Shown: positions 1-8,247 of the stretch, in pieces
Layout: each line of letters begins with the position of its first letter
How positions within the stretch are numbered: position 1 is the first letter of the stretch
DNA from: Chloroflexota bacterium
Lineage (GTDB): Bacteria; Chloroflexota; Anaerolineae; UBA4142
Direction of reading: 5' to 3'
Assembly: GCA_016208315.1 (NCBI GenBank)
Contig: JACQYF010000005.1
Coordinates: 1 to 64,000 of the forward strand
Length of the DNA: 64,000 bases
The notes under the pieces: generated by a model
What the model was told of the DNA's origin: nothing
Database searches by the model: none
What the model saw: only the letters and a program-made list of their open reading frames with translations
Program-made: the position numbers and the translations under genes

Positions 1-1389
1 CGTATTCCATTTGGCGATATTGTGAGCGCTTACACTCCCAATGCGCGACAAGCAGCCGCCAACGTACACGTCATTTCCACTGACTCCAATCGCAGAGATG
101 GTACCCTCGATGCCGTTGTCCGCGCTGTTCCCAACCGCAAACCAGGAACTGCTCATCCAACGTGCGAGGTTATTTACCGGTGTATCCCCTGCGCGAGTGA
201 ACAAACCGCCGGCGTACAAACCCGTTCCGCCTAACGCAATTGCGTTTACTGTTGGGCAGCCGGACTCGTTGCTGATTACGCCTCCGACAGCATTCCAATT
301 GATGCCGTCCCACACGGCAATGCCATTATTGATTCCACCCGCTTGGAAGGTTCCACTGACGTAGACACTGGTTCCGCTCACTACAATGCTGGAGACACCG
401 TTTGAACCGCAATAGCCGCCGGCGCTTACGCCACTGCCTAGAGGCAGCCAATTGTTTCCGTCCCACACGGCAACGTTGTTTGCGCTAACTCCGCCGGCCG
501 TATCGAAGAATCCCGCAACGTAAACATTGTTTCCGCTCACCGCAATCGCCGAGACATGAGGAGAATAGTAGGTCTGACTACCGAAACTAACTCCACTGCC
601 CAACGCCGACCAACCAACGCCATCGAACTTGGCAATGTAATTAACGTCAATCCCACTGGCTGAAGTGAAGTAACCGCCGACGTAAACATTGCTTCCGCTG
701 ACTGCGATCGCGGCAACTGAAATCATTCCGCTTTTGCATTGGTAGCAATAACCTCCACCGAAGACGCCTTCTCCTGCGCCCAATCCTGACCAGGTGTGAG
801 TGAGCGCATTCCATTTGGCGATGCTGTGCGCGCTCACGCCTCCGGCAGTTGTAAAATAGCCGCCTACGAAGACGTCATTTCCACTCACCGCAATGGCATA
901 CACCGCGCCGTCCACTCCGGCGCCCAACGCCGACCAACTGCTGCCGTTCCACACGGCAATCGAACTCGCAGGAATACCGCCCGCCGATGTAAATATGCCG
1001 CCCACGTAGACATCGCTTCCGTTGACGGCAATGGCGTAGACCGATGGCGAGCAATACGATACCCCACAGCCCACCCCCTCTCCGAGCGCAGACCAATTGC
1101 TCCCATTCCATTTGGCGATTCGATTTACTACGATATTGTCGGCGTTGGCAAAGTTGCCCCCTACGTACACGTTGCTCCCGCTCACCGCGATCGCGTTGAC
1201 CTGTCCACTCACTCCGCGCGTTGTGAATCGGTCGTCCCAATAAATGTCGTCCGGGACGGGAGCTTGGGTGGTCAGCCCGGACGCTTCTGCCTCCTTACGC
1301 ACAGATTCTTGCGCCGATGCCCGTTGAGCGACGATCACGACCAACACACAAGCAACGATTAGAATGCGGAGCCAGTACGTGCGTCGCAT
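1..1389 (-). CDS. Secreted tandem-repeat (beta-propeller-like) protein, partial
   Basis: This gene is absent from the ORF track because its frame is still open at base 1. It reads without a stop from an ATG at 1389, which has AGGAGG seven bases upstream, to the window edge, about 463 codons. The first 27 residues form a Sec signal peptide with a long hydrophobic core ending in ASA before QE. The rest is eight copies of a 45-60 residue unit with the core AIAVSGxxVYVGGxF followed by IAKWNGxxWSALGxGV. Units of this kind normally build beta-propeller-like surface or secreted proteins; no enzyme motif is visible. Copies differ mainly in the loop after WSALG, where some carry extra Cys-containing inserts (for example GYCYQC). 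The C-terminus, and any anchor there, lies outside the window. The reading frame and signal peptide are certain; the function is unknown. Confidence 0.8.
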   Translation of the reverse strand, partial: MRRTYWLRILIVACVLVVIVAQRASAQESVRKEAEASGLTTQAPVPDDIYWDDRFTTRGVSGQVNAIAVSGSNVYVGGNFANADNIVVNRIAKWNGSNWSALGEGVGCGVSYCSPSVYAIAVNGSDVYVGGIFTSAGGIPASSIAVWNGSSWSALGAGVDGAVYAIAVSGNDVFVGGYFTTAGGVSAHSIAKWNALTHTWSGLGAGEGVFGGGYCYQCKSGMISVAAIAVSGSNVYVGGYFTSASGIDVNYIAKFDGVGWSALGSGVSFGSQTYYSPHVSAIAVSGNNVYVAGFFDTAGGVSANNVAVWDGNNWLPLGSGVSAGGYCGSNGVSSIVVSGTSVYVSGTFQAGGINNGIAVWDGINWNAVGGVISNESGCPTVNAIALGGTGLYAGGLFTRAGDTPVNNLARWMSSSWFAVGNSADNGIEGTISAIGVSGNDVYVGGCLSRIGSVSAHNIAKWNT

Positions 1390-1483
1390 TGGAGCGCCTC
1401 CTGGATTCAAGTATGGGGCTACAGCCAGGGCCGCCGGTCACGGCGGCTGGAACGACTGTGGGAATTGGCGCAGAACAAGAAAA

Positions 1484-1518
1484 TACGCCAATCGGAACGT
1501 GATATTCCAATTGGCGTA
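1484..1518 (-). terminator. Hairpin terminator after the DUF29 gene
   Basis: TACGCCAATYGGAA arms (13 of 14 bases paired) enclose a 7-base loop just past the DUF29 stop. On the minus strand the stem is followed by TTTTCTTGTT, which fits a Rho-independent terminator. Confidence 0.55.
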
Positions 1519-1527
1519 CTCGATTTT

Positions 1528-1947
1528 CTACAAGGAGTATTCTTCCTCGAAAACTTGTTTCTCGCTCAGCATACTAATCGCCGGCTCGATACCGGTTTCG
1601 TCTCTCGCCAGCCGCTTGGCGGCATTGAAACACTTGGGCCACAATTCAGGGATGCTGTTCTTGAGACTGAGCTCGTCTTCCAGAAGGTCCGCAATTTCGA
1701 TTCTAGCATCGGTAATCGTCGCCAGCCAACTACGGGAACGCTGCTGTGGCTGAATCTTCCATTTGAGGATATGAGCCATCAACCGAGTCAATTGACTTCG
1801 GAGCGCTCTCTTGTCTGACCGTCCCAACGCTTCTATCAGCTCCTCAATGCCCTGCGTAGCATCCGCGATGTTTTGCTCGTCCAAGCTTTGTTTGACGGCC
1901 AAGGCCGTTTGGTAATGAGAAGTTTCAGATAACTTTGCCCAATCCAT
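1528..1947 (-). CDS. DUF29 family protein
   Basis: A 139-residue acidic helical protein. The segment IEELIEALGRSDKRALRSQL, then LMAHILKWKIQPQQRSRSW and a later AAKRLARDETGI, matches the DUF29 family, which is abundant in cyanobacteria and Chloroflexota and has no established function. The ORF track begins 20 codons further upstream, but the ATG at 1947 (MDWAKLSETSHY) has GGGAGGGAG just upstream and starts where DUF29 proteins usually start, so it is preferred. A hairpin terminator follows directly, so the gene appears to be transcribed alone. DUF29 genes are often multicopy and strain-variable; this copy looks intact. Confidence 0.8.
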   Translation of the reverse strand: MDWAKLSETSHYQTALAVKQSLDEQNIADATQGIEELIEALGRSDKRALRSQLTRLMAHILKWKIQPQQRSRSWLATITDARIEIADLLEDELSLKNSIPELWPKCFNAAKRLARDETGIEPAISMLSEKQVFEEEYSL

Positions 1948-2040
1948 TGTGACTCCCTCCCCTGCATGACTGCTTGCAAAGTCAGGCACCTGATTCAAGT
2001 ATAGCACGCGCAGTTGGGCTGGTCAATCCGATTGGGCGAG

Positions 2041-2601
2041 TTATACGCGCGTCACATACGAACCATCTCGCGTGTCCACGCGCACGGTGTCGCCGACGCT
2101 GACGAAGAATGGCACCGTGATGACCACGCCGGTTTCGAGGGTCGCGGGCTTGCCGCCGCCGCTGGCCGTATCGCCCTTGAAGCCGGGCGCCGCCTCGACG
2201 ACCTTGAGATCAACCGTCGTCGGCAGTTCGACTTCAATGGGCTGCCCTTCATACGTGGACAACTCGGCGATGACATTCTCCTTGAGGAACTGCGCGCTTT
2301 CGCCGAGCAGGTCTTTCGAGAGGACGGGCTGTTCGTACGTCTCCGTATCCATGAAATGGTACATCTCGCCGTCGTTGTACAAATACTGGACGGTGTGATG
2401 GTCGAGCCGGATGTCCTGGACGCGCCCGCCGGATTGAAAATTCTTGTCAATCGTCGCGCCGGTCTTGACGTTCCGCAACTTGGTCTTGATGGTCGCGTTG
2501 CCGCGGCCCTGCTTGACGTGCTGATATTCCAACACCTTGTACAGATTGCCGTCGTCGTCAATAAACGTCGTGCCTTTTCGCAAATCTTGAACGCCGATCA
2601 T
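2041..2601 (-). CDS. efp: Elongation factor P
   Basis: 186 residues, full length for EF-P, which relieves ribosome stalling at consecutive prolines by binding beside the P-site tRNA. The N-terminal KOW-like domain, the middle OB domain and the C-terminal OB domain ending in RVDTRDGSYVTRV are all present. The tip loop that contacts the peptidyl-transferase centre reads VKQGRGNA, so the position modified as lysine in Escherichia coli or Bacillus is Arg33 here. Arginine at this site is rhamnosylated by EarP in Pseudomonas and Neisseria; no earP is seen in this window. A strong promoter lies 38-66 bases upstream and AAGGAG lies before the ATG. The gene appears monocistronic. Confidence 0.97.
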   Translation of the reverse strand: MIGVQDLRKGTTFIDDDGNLYKVLEYQHVKQGRGNATIKTKLRNVKTGATIDKNFQSGGRVQDIRLDHHTVQYLYNDGEMYHFMDTETYEQPVLSKDLLGESAQFLKENVIAELSTYEGQPIEVELPTTVDLKVVEAAPGFKGDTASGGGKPATLETGVVITVPFFVSVGDTVRVDTRDGSYVTRV

Positions 2602-2638
2602 AAAATATCTTGCTCCTTGATGATAATTTCAGCGCGGG

Positions 2639-2667
2639 ATTATAGCGCAGAAAGGGAAAAGTATCAA
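2639..2667 (-). promoter_or_regulatory. Sigma-A-type promoter of efp
   Basis: On the minus strand TTGATA is separated by 17 bases from TATAAT. The predicted start lies about 30 bases before the efp ATG. Confidence 0.7.
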
Positions 2668-2674
2668 GTGAAAC

Positions 2675-2777
2675 GGGCGACCGAGGTCGCGGCAACGCAC
2701 GGCCAAGTCGGCCTTCGCCGACTAGTCAGCCGACGGAGGTCGGCTTTGCCATGCGTTGCCGCGATTTCTAATCGCCC
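2675..2777. repeat. REP-like hairpin 1 beside the RAYT gene
   Basis: An imperfect palindrome with arms CGCGGCAACGCAYGGC paired with the complementary GCCATGCGTTGCCGCG, and inner arms around GTCGGC. The outer end GGGCGACC pairs with ATCGCCC. The stop codon and last bases of the transposase gene lie inside it. Two related copies are on the other side of the gene. Confidence 0.75.
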
Positions 2778-3244
2778 CATCCGATGATCTCTTCGTCTCT
2801 CAGCTCTTCCAACTCCAACTCTGTCTCATCCGCGATTTCCGACTTCTCCCACTCGAGTTGCAGAGTATTGTCTCGGTGGTGTTGCTTTTGGCGCATGATA
2901 TATTCTTTGACGACCGGCACCTCAGTATACCGCAGCGTGAATGCGCCGTACGCGCCTTGCCATTTGAAGAATTCGCCCGGGGTGATTTCATGCGTCATCA
3001 GGTGCGATGACGATCCTTTGACCTCCTTGACCAGAGTCGCAACGGCAATCGTCGTGTGGAGACGGACTAGCAAATGGCTGTGATTCTCAATGCCTCCCAC
3101 GCGAATGGGCAGACATTTCAACTCACGGCACTTTTCAATCATTGCTCCGTACAGACGGCGCTCAACGTTCGGCGTAATCAACGGCAAGCGATCCCAGGTA
3201 GACCAAACACAATGCAAGTATAGTTGAGTAAACGGTTCGCGCAT
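2768..3244 (-). CDS. REP-associated tyrosine transposase (RAYT, IS200/IS605-like)
   Basis: 158 residues of the Y1/HUH transposase superfamily. The start FTQLYLHCVWSTWDR is the typical first strand. NHSHLLVRL carries the His-x-His metal site, and EYIMRQKQHHR carries the likely nucleophilic Tyr. RAYT proteins nick single-stranded REP hairpins and are thought to mobilise them. REP-like palindromes flank the gene on both sides, which supports a domesticated RAYT and not an ordinary IS. The ORF track begins 14 codons upstream inside a REP copy; the ATG at 3244 has GGGAGG upstream and is used here. The C-terminus is acidic (ELELEELRDEE). The gene looks intact. Confidence 0.9.
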   Translation of the reverse strand: MREPFTQLYLHCVWSTWDRLPLITPNVERRLYGAMIEKCRELKCLPIRVGGIENHSHLLVRLHTTIAVATLVKEVKGSSSHLMTHEITPGEFFKWQGAYGAFTLRYTEVPVVKEYIMRQKQHHRDNTLQLEWEKSEIADETELELEELRDEEIIGWGD

Positions 3245-3260
3245 GTTTGCCTCCCGGATC

Positions 3261-3367
3261 GGGCGACCGAGGTCGCAGCAACGCATGGCAAAGCCGACCT
3301 TCGTCGGCTGGACACCGAATCGGCCTCCGCCGATTTCGCCATGGGTTGCTGCGAATTCATTCGCGCC
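3261..3367. repeat. REP-like hairpin 2
   Basis: Same architecture as copy 1: GGGCGACCGAGGTCGCAGCA, then AAAGCCGACCTTCGTCGGCT, then a complementary half ending GGGTTGCTGCGAATTCATTC. It lies directly upstream of the RAYT start. Confidence 0.75.
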
Positions 3368-3373
3368 CGATCT

Positions 3374-3477
3374 TCAACCAAGGTCGCGGCAACCCATAGC
3401 AAAGCCGACCTTCGTCGGCTGGAAACCTAATCGGCGGAGGCCGATTTCGCCATGAGTTGCTGCGAATTCATTCGCCC
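3374..3477. repeat. REP-like hairpin 3, overlapping the dinG 3' end
   Basis: A third copy in tandem with copy 2, with AAGGTCGCGGCAACCCAT and a complementary half ending GAGTTGCTGCGAATTC. It supplies about the last 15 codons and the stop codon of dinG. Confidence 0.75.
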
Positions 3478-6312
3478 GTTTTGAATCCATTCTTCCGCCA
3501 CCCTCGGCAACTCCTTCAACTCTTTATCTTTGACGACTTGCACCGGCGGCAGCGAACCGAGGAACAGCCGCCCATAGTTTTTGGTGAGCACGCGCTTGTC
3601 CAGCACCACCACGATGCCGCGATCGTTCTTGCTGCGAATCAAGCGCCCAAAGCCCTGGCGAAAACGCAGCACCGCTTCCGGCACCGCGTATTGCCCGAAC
3701 GAATCGTCGAACGTCTCGCTGCGCGCCGCGAAGATCGGATCGCTCGGCACGGAAAAGGGCAAGCGCGCGATGACGAGACACGAGAGCGCCTCGCCGACCA
3801 CGTCCACGCCTTCCCAGAACGATTTCGTGCCGAGGAGCGCGGTGCGTTCTTGAGTTTTGAACGTCTCCAAAACTTGGCGGCGCGACCCGTCGAGGTTTTG
3901 CGCGATCACGATGATCGCGTCCTCTTCGAGCGGGCGCGTGATGGCGCGGTACGTGGCTTGCAGTTGCGAGTGCGACGTGAACAGCACGAGCGCGCGGCCC
4001 TGCGTCGCGCGGAGCAAATCCACGAGCGCGGCTTCAACTGCTTTTTGATAACCCGGCTGCCCCGGTTCGGGAATATCCTTTGGCACAAAGACCAGCGCGG
4101 CTTGCGCGTAATCGAACGGCGAACCCACCGTTAATTCATCCGACCAATCTCCAATCCCTAATCTCGATTTGATGTGCCCGAAACTCTTGTCCACGCACAG
4201 TGTCGCGGACGTGAGGATGGTCGCCTCTTTGCCCGCGAATAATTTCTTTTGCAGCAACTCGCCGACGTTCAGCGGAGCGGTGTGCAGCGAAATGTTGCCG
4301 GTGTTTTTGTTGATCGTCGCCCAATAAATGCCGCTTGCCGCCGGCTTGGTGACGAGCGCTTCCATTTGCTGGCGCGTTTCGCTCACGCGGCGCAGCGCGA
4401 ACGCCAACTCTGTTGCGAGGTCCGGCTGCCCCGGGATCTCGTACTCGTCCAGTTCGCTCCACGCCTTGAAAATCCTTTCGATGCCTTCCCGCACCCGCGC
4501 AAAGCGCGCCCCAAAATCATCCCACGCGATTTCGATCCCGCTCCACTCGGGCTGCGCGCGGCGCGACGCGGTCAGTCGGATTTGGCGATCGTAGCCGGTT
4601 TCCGATTCGCCGGGCAATTGCTCTTGCTGGCCGAGGAAACGGTCGAGCGTGTTGAAGAAATCGTAGACGCCGCGGAGCGCGTGATCAATGTCTTGCGCCA
4701 CATCGCCGAAAATATTCTGCGGCTCGCGGAGGATCGCGGGCGGCACATCGGAGCGGCGCAGCGCGCCCGCCAGCGTGCCGATCAAGCCGCCGCGCTCGTG
4801 CGCCAACCCGCGGAATAACGCTTCCAACGTCGAACTGGAAACGTCGAAGGAGAGTGCCTCGGTCGCACGCGCTTCGAGGTGATGCGCTTCGTCAACGACC
4901 AGATACTTGTATTCGGGCAGGACGTGATTTTCCGTCGCCATGTCCGAGAGCAAGAGCGCGTGATTGACGATGACCACGTGCGCGCTCTCGGCCTTTTCCC
5001 GCGCTCGATAGAAAAAGCATTTGTTCTCTTGCTTGAATTGGCATGATTCGGGCGAGCAGTGCTCCACGTCGCTCGACAGCCGCGACCAGACCGCGTTTTC
5101 CTCGGGCCCCATCAGGGTCAGTTCCGCGCTATCGCCCGTCGTCGTCGAAGGCAGCCATGCCAGCACTTTGGCGAGGACGCGGATTTCCGCGCTCGAGAGT
5201 TTCTCGCTGCGGCGCAGCGCGTCGAGGCGGCGGCGGCAGAGATAGTTCGCTCGACCTTTGAGCAGCGCGGCTTTGAATTCGAGATGCAAGACCTGCCGAA
5301 GGTCGGGGATGTCTTTGAGGAAAAGTTGATCTTGCAGGTTGATTGTGTTGGTCGAAATCACGACGCGGTGTTGATTCTGAACCGCCCATTGGATCGCGGG
5401 GAGCAGATAAGCCAGCGATTTTCCGATGCCGGTCCCGGCTTCAACTAACAGGAGCGCGCTATCGTTGAACGCTTCCGCGACCGCGCGCAGCACCGCGATC
5501 TGCTGGGGCCGGTGCTCGTATCCTTGAAAATGCTCGGCGAATGTGCCTTCGGGCGCTAGAAGCCGTGCGAGCGCGTCCACATCAAGTGGCTGTTGATTTA
5601 CTTTTGGTCGGAGCGGTCGTTCGGCGCGATCGCGCGAAAAGAGCAACCCGAGCGTTTCGTCGCCGACCGCGCCTTTGGCGGCGAGCTGCGCGCCGATGGT
5701 GCCGGGCGCAAACGCGGTCCGCGCCTTATCGCGCAATATATCCTGGAACGCGAATTTGAGCGGCCAATCCGATTTCTCGGTAAAGCGCGCGATCTCTTGC
5801 ACGATTTTCTGATCGAGCTTTTGGGCGCGTTCGAGCAGCGCGTGAAAGAGCCGATGCGCCAGCTTCGCATCGTCGAGTGCGCGATGGTGCGTCGCAAATT
5901 CGATGCCCAATTCGTTCGCCAGGCGCGCGAGCGAAAAGCGCGAGGCGTAAGGCATCAGGATGCACGCCAGTTCGAACGTGTCGAGCGCGGGGGGCGGCGC
6001 GGTGTAGCCCGCGCGCTGGAGAAACGCGAGGTCGGACTGGATGCTGTGGCCGACGATCGGATGCTCGCCGACAAAACGCGCGAGGGTCGGCAGCACGGAA
6101 TGGAGCGCCGGGGCGCGCTCGACTTCGGCCTGGGTGATGCCGGTGAGGCGTTCGATCTTGTGCGGGAGCGGGCGGTTGGGATTGACGAGCGAAGACCAGG
6201 CGCCGAGGACGTCGTCGTCGCGAAATTTCACCGCGCCGATTTCAAGGATCGCATCGCGCTCGGAATGCAGGCCCGTCATTTCCAGGTCGAGCGCTACGTA
6301 GACACGAGTCAT
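3427..6312 (-). CDS. dinG: DinG-type ATP-dependent DNA helicase with N-terminal DnaQ-like exonuclease
   Basis: 961 residues, the exonuclease-helicase form of DinG. The N-terminal DEDDh 3'-5' exonuclease shows ALDLEMTGL (Exo I), IVGHSIQSDLAFL (Exo II) and HRALDDAKLAHRL (Exo III). The XPD/DinG superfamily 2 helicase follows, with Walker A EAGTGIGKS, DEAH in VVDEAHHLE, and motif VI GFGRLIRS. Four cysteines between motifs I and II (YLCRRR, then HCSPESCQFKQENKCFF) are placed like the Fe-S cluster ligands of XPD and E. coli DinG. Bacillus DinG lacks the cluster, so this is an exonuclease fused to a cluster-bearing helicase. It probably resolves R-loops or damaged replication intermediates. The final residues (MNSQQLMAKSASAD) are translated from a REP hairpin, so the native C-terminus has been replaced. 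Confidence 0.95.
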   Translation of the reverse strand: MTRVYVALDLEMTGLHSERDAILEIGAVKFRDDDVLGAWSSLVNPNRPLPHKIERLTGITQAEVERAPALHSVLPTLARFVGEHPIVGHSIQSDLAFLQRAGYTAPPPALDTFELACILMPYASRFSLARLANELGIEFATHHRALDDAKLAHRLFHALLERAQKLDQKIVQEIARFTEKSDWPLKFAFQDILRDKARTAFAPGTIGAQLAAKGAVGDETLGLLFSRDRAERPLRPKVNQQPLDVDALARLLAPEGTFAEHFQGYEHRPQQIAVLRAVAEAFNDSALLLVEAGTGIGKSLAYLLPAIQWAVQNQHRVVISTNTINLQDQLFLKDIPDLRQVLHLEFKAALLKGRANYLCRRRLDALRRSEKLSSAEIRVLAKVLAWLPSTTTGDSAELTLMGPEENAVWSRLSSDVEHCSPESCQFKQENKCFFYRAREKAESAHVVIVNHALLLSDMATENHVLPEYKYLVVDEAHHLEARATEALSFDVSSSTLEALFRGLAHERGGLIGTLAGALRRSDVPPAILREPQNIFGDVAQDIDHALRGVYDFFNTLDRFLGQQEQLPGESETGYDRQIRLTASRRAQPEWSGIEIAWDDFGARFARVREGIERIFKAWSELDEYEIPGQPDLATELAFALRRVSETRQQMEALVTKPAASGIYWATINKNTGNISLHTAPLNVGELLQKKLFAGKEATILTSATLCVDKSFGHIKSRLGIGDWSDELTVGSPFDYAQAALVFVPKDIPEPGQPGYQKAVEAALVDLLRATQGRALVLFTSHSQLQATYRAITRPLEEDAIIVIAQNLDGSRRQVLETFKTQERTALLGTKSFWEGVDVVGEALSCLVIARLPFSVPSDPIFAARSETFDDSFGQYAVPEAVLRFRQGFGRLIRSKNDRGIVVVLDKRVLTKNYGRLFLGSLPPVQVVKDKELKELPRVAEEWIQNGRMNSQQLMAKSASAD

Positions 6313-6327
6313 GGAGGACTTTCTAGG

Positions 6328-6398
6328 GATTGGAGATTGGAGATTGGAGATTGGAATGAGCGTACTCTAATCTCTAATCTCCAATCTCTAATTTCCAA
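6328..6398. repeat. Hairpin of degenerate GGAGATT units upstream of dinG
   Basis: Four tandem ATTGGAG units are followed, after a short loop, by the reverse-complement series CTAATCTCTAATCTCCAATC. The same family occurs inside cca (10168-10224) and pheT (33466-33535) and after lpdA. Confidence 0.8.
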
Positions 6399-6492
6399 AA
6401 CCATTCTACCACGATTCAACGCAAATGCAAAGAAACCAAAAGACCTGGAAAGCAAACACGGCCTTCCAGGTCTGCGCGCGGCAATATGCTTT

Positions 6493-7023
6493 TTAACCGA
6501 GGAAGGCCAAGAACAAGCCGAGAATCGCGCTCACGATGAGCAAGATCACGAACGCGACGATGCCGGTCAGGATGGCCTTGGTCGTGTCGAACTCGGAGGC
6601 CTCGCGGATCCCGATCACCGCGCCGATGAGGGAGAGGACGAGCGCGACAATCGTGCCAATGCACGGAACGATCGCAATCACTTGGAAGATCTGCGTAAAG
6701 CCAAAGACCCGCAGCATCTCGCCGGTGTCCGTCTTGCCGCCAAAAAACGTCTTGGAGACAAACGCGATCACCCACGCGCCAATAAGCCAACTGATGATCG
6801 CGGTGATGATCGTGCGGATGGCCGAACCGACCGGCGACCCAATGGCCGTGCCAGGGGGGAGACTGGAACTCATGGCTGCCAGCACGATAGCGCCGACGAT
6901 GCCTGAGAACAGAGCCATAACGACGACGATGATGGCCGCCTGACCGGTCGCGTTCTGGTCGTGCGCGATTTCACGGTACACGGCCGGCTTGAGGGTAATG
7001 ACACCCATTAATCGGTCTAACAT
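6493..7023 (-). CDS. Yip1-family integral membrane protein
   Basis: 176 residues with five predicted membrane helices. A short cytoplasmic start (MLDRLMGVITLKPAVYREI) fits the bacterial Yip1/YIP1-like family, in which this amphipathic lead precedes a five-helix bundle. Recognisable helices are AAIIVVVMALFSGIVGAIVL, TIITAIISWLIGAWVIAF, GFTQIFQVIAIVPCIGTIVA, LVLSLIGAVIGI and ILTGIVAFVILLIVSAILGL. The molecular function is not established for bacterial members. AAAGGAG precedes the ATG. It lies between dinG and the coiled-coil gene with long spacers, so it is probably transcribed on its own. Confidence 0.8.
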   Translation of the reverse strand: MLDRLMGVITLKPAVYREIAHDQNATGQAAIIVVVMALFSGIVGAIVLAAMSSSLPPGTAIGSPVGSAIRTIITAIISWLIGAWVIAFVSKTFFGGKTDTGEMLRVFGFTQIFQVIAIVPCIGTIVALVLSLIGAVIGIREASEFDTTKAILTGIVAFVILLIVSAILGLFLAFLG

Positions 7024-7297
7024 TGTACGATCTCCTTTCGTGGCAAAGAATAATGTGTACGCACAATGACTCTTCGCGCCACGGCGGCGCGATGCCTTGC
7101 CGATCAGACCGGTGCTGAAAAGATCATGACGTGGGCGGCATCACCTCCTCCAACAATGAGCCAATTACCCAAGGACCAAGGTCACCTCGGTGAGCCAATG
7201 AGCCAAACGTTTTCATTGATTCATTACCGGAGCGTGCAAGACTCAAATGCATGTCTAATAGCAAGAACACCGATGGTGGCAATCGGTGACGGCGCGT

Positions 7298-7675
7298 CTA
7301 GTCCTGCTTGGCCTCGGGCCCCTTTTTCTCCGCCTCGGCAATGGCGCGGCTGATCTGCTCGTTCAATGCTTTCAGCCCTTTCGCCAGCCCGCGCTCGATG
7401 TCCTCTTTCGCGCCGCTCTCTTTGAACGTCTGCGCGGCCTGCTTCACCTGCGCCGACGTCGTCTCCGCCGCGCGTTTGACGCGCTCGTCTTCCTTCGCCG
7501 TTTTGACCGCGCGGTCTATGTGGACGCTCAATTCGTTCACCGCCTGCGAGACCTGCCGCTCAAATTCCTTCGTCTGCGGATGCTCGCGTGCCACGCGGAT
7601 CGCCTCTTTGAGTTGCCGCGCCAACTCGCGCAATTCCTCTGCGAGCGTAATCTCTTGCGGTTGCTGGTCACCCAT
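7298..7675 (-). CDS. Small coiled-coil protein of unknown function
   Basis: 125 residues, almost entirely charged helix: LAEELRELARQLKEAIRVA, then FERQVSQAVNELSVHIDRAV and KEDIERGLAKGLKALNEQIS. There are no Cys residues, no signal peptide and no membrane segment. AGGAGG lies nine bases before the ATG. The heptad-rich pattern suggests a soluble coiled-coil or helical-bundle protein. The 18-base gap to the DinB gene upstream suggests co-transcription with it. No family with a known activity was recognised. Confidence 0.65.
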   Translation of the reverse strand: MGDQQPQEITLAEELRELARQLKEAIRVAREHPQTKEFERQVSQAVNELSVHIDRAVKTAKEDERVKRAAETTSAQVKQAAQTFKESGAKEDIERGLAKGLKALNEQISRAIAEAEKKGPEAKQD

Positions 7676-7693
7676 ACTCCCATACCTCCTTAC

Positions 7694-8164
7694 TCAAATC
7701 TCGTGCGGCCGGCTCGCGCGGTTCTCCCATAGTTGCCGCGTCAGCCACATCTGCGCGAGGTGCTCGCTGTAGTGTTCCAGAACGTGGAGGATGGCCCAGC
7801 GCACGGTACATGAATCCTTGGGGAGTTTGCGCGTGGCATCCATATCCTCAGCCGATAGTTGCGTGAGGATTTGCTCGCTCTCCAACGCGGCCGCAGCGTA
7901 CATCGCCTTGAGCGCGCCAACGTCCGCCGCGCGCGTCCGAAACTCGGCGTCCCGATCGCGCTGGATCTTTGTCCCGCCGACCACCTCGTGCAGCCAGCGG
8001 CGCTCCGCGCCGAGCGAATGCACGGCCAGCACCGTCACCGAGTTGGCGTCAGCCGACAGCGGCTTCCAATCCAGCGCGTCCGCGTCCAGCCCGTCGAGGG
8101 CCTTGAGCATTTCCGCGCGGCGGTCTTGCAGTCGTTCGAGGTACAGTTGGACTTCTGGCAACAT
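7694..8164 (-). CDS. DinB-like superfamily protein
   Basis: 156 residues, a four-helix DinB/YfiT-like fold. Features are an N-terminal helix (LYLERLQDRRAEMLKALDGL), then the WKP turn, a helix with a putative metal His (VTVLAVHSLGAERRWLHEV), and the C-terminal helix with further His residues (RWAILHVLEHYSEHLAQM). The three-His arrangement is typical of metal-binding DinB proteins, several of which are thiol-dependent transferases; the substrate here is unknown. The ORF track start at 8176 has no ribosome site because a repeat precedes it. GGAGG lies six bases before the ATG at 8164, so that start is preferred. Confidence 0.8.
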   Translation of the reverse strand: MLPEVQLYLERLQDRRAEMLKALDGLDADALDWKPLSADANSVTVLAVHSLGAERRWLHEVVGGTKIQRDRDAEFRTRAADVGALKAMYAAAALESEQILTQLSAEDMDATRKLPKDSCTVRWAILHVLEHYSEHLAQMWLTRQLWENRASRPHEI

Positions 8165-8171
8165 CACGGCC

Positions 8172-8247
8172 TCCATGTCTCACGTCGCAAGTCTCAGATC
8201 GCAAGTTCCAACCTGAGACCTGTGACTTGGGACCTGCGACTTGTCAC
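8172..8247. repeat. Hairpin of degenerate AAGTCGC/GTCTCAG units
   Basis: GTCGCAAGTCTCAGATCGCA faces GACTTGGGACCTGCGACTTG. The stop codon of the degenerate GGDEF gene (TGACAAGTCGC) is the first part of the element. The same family lies inside the GH57 gene. Confidence 0.75.

Noticed and set aside
5593-6906. Long plus-strand ORF of 437 residues
   Set aside because: It is antisense to dinG and Yip1, rich in Arg and without any family motif; a shadow of GC-rich coding DNA.
7066-7353. Plus-strand ORF of 95 residues in the gap after Yip1
   Set aside because: No ribosome site or family resemblance, and it overlaps the coiled-coil gene; the 274-base gap appears to hold only a leader region.
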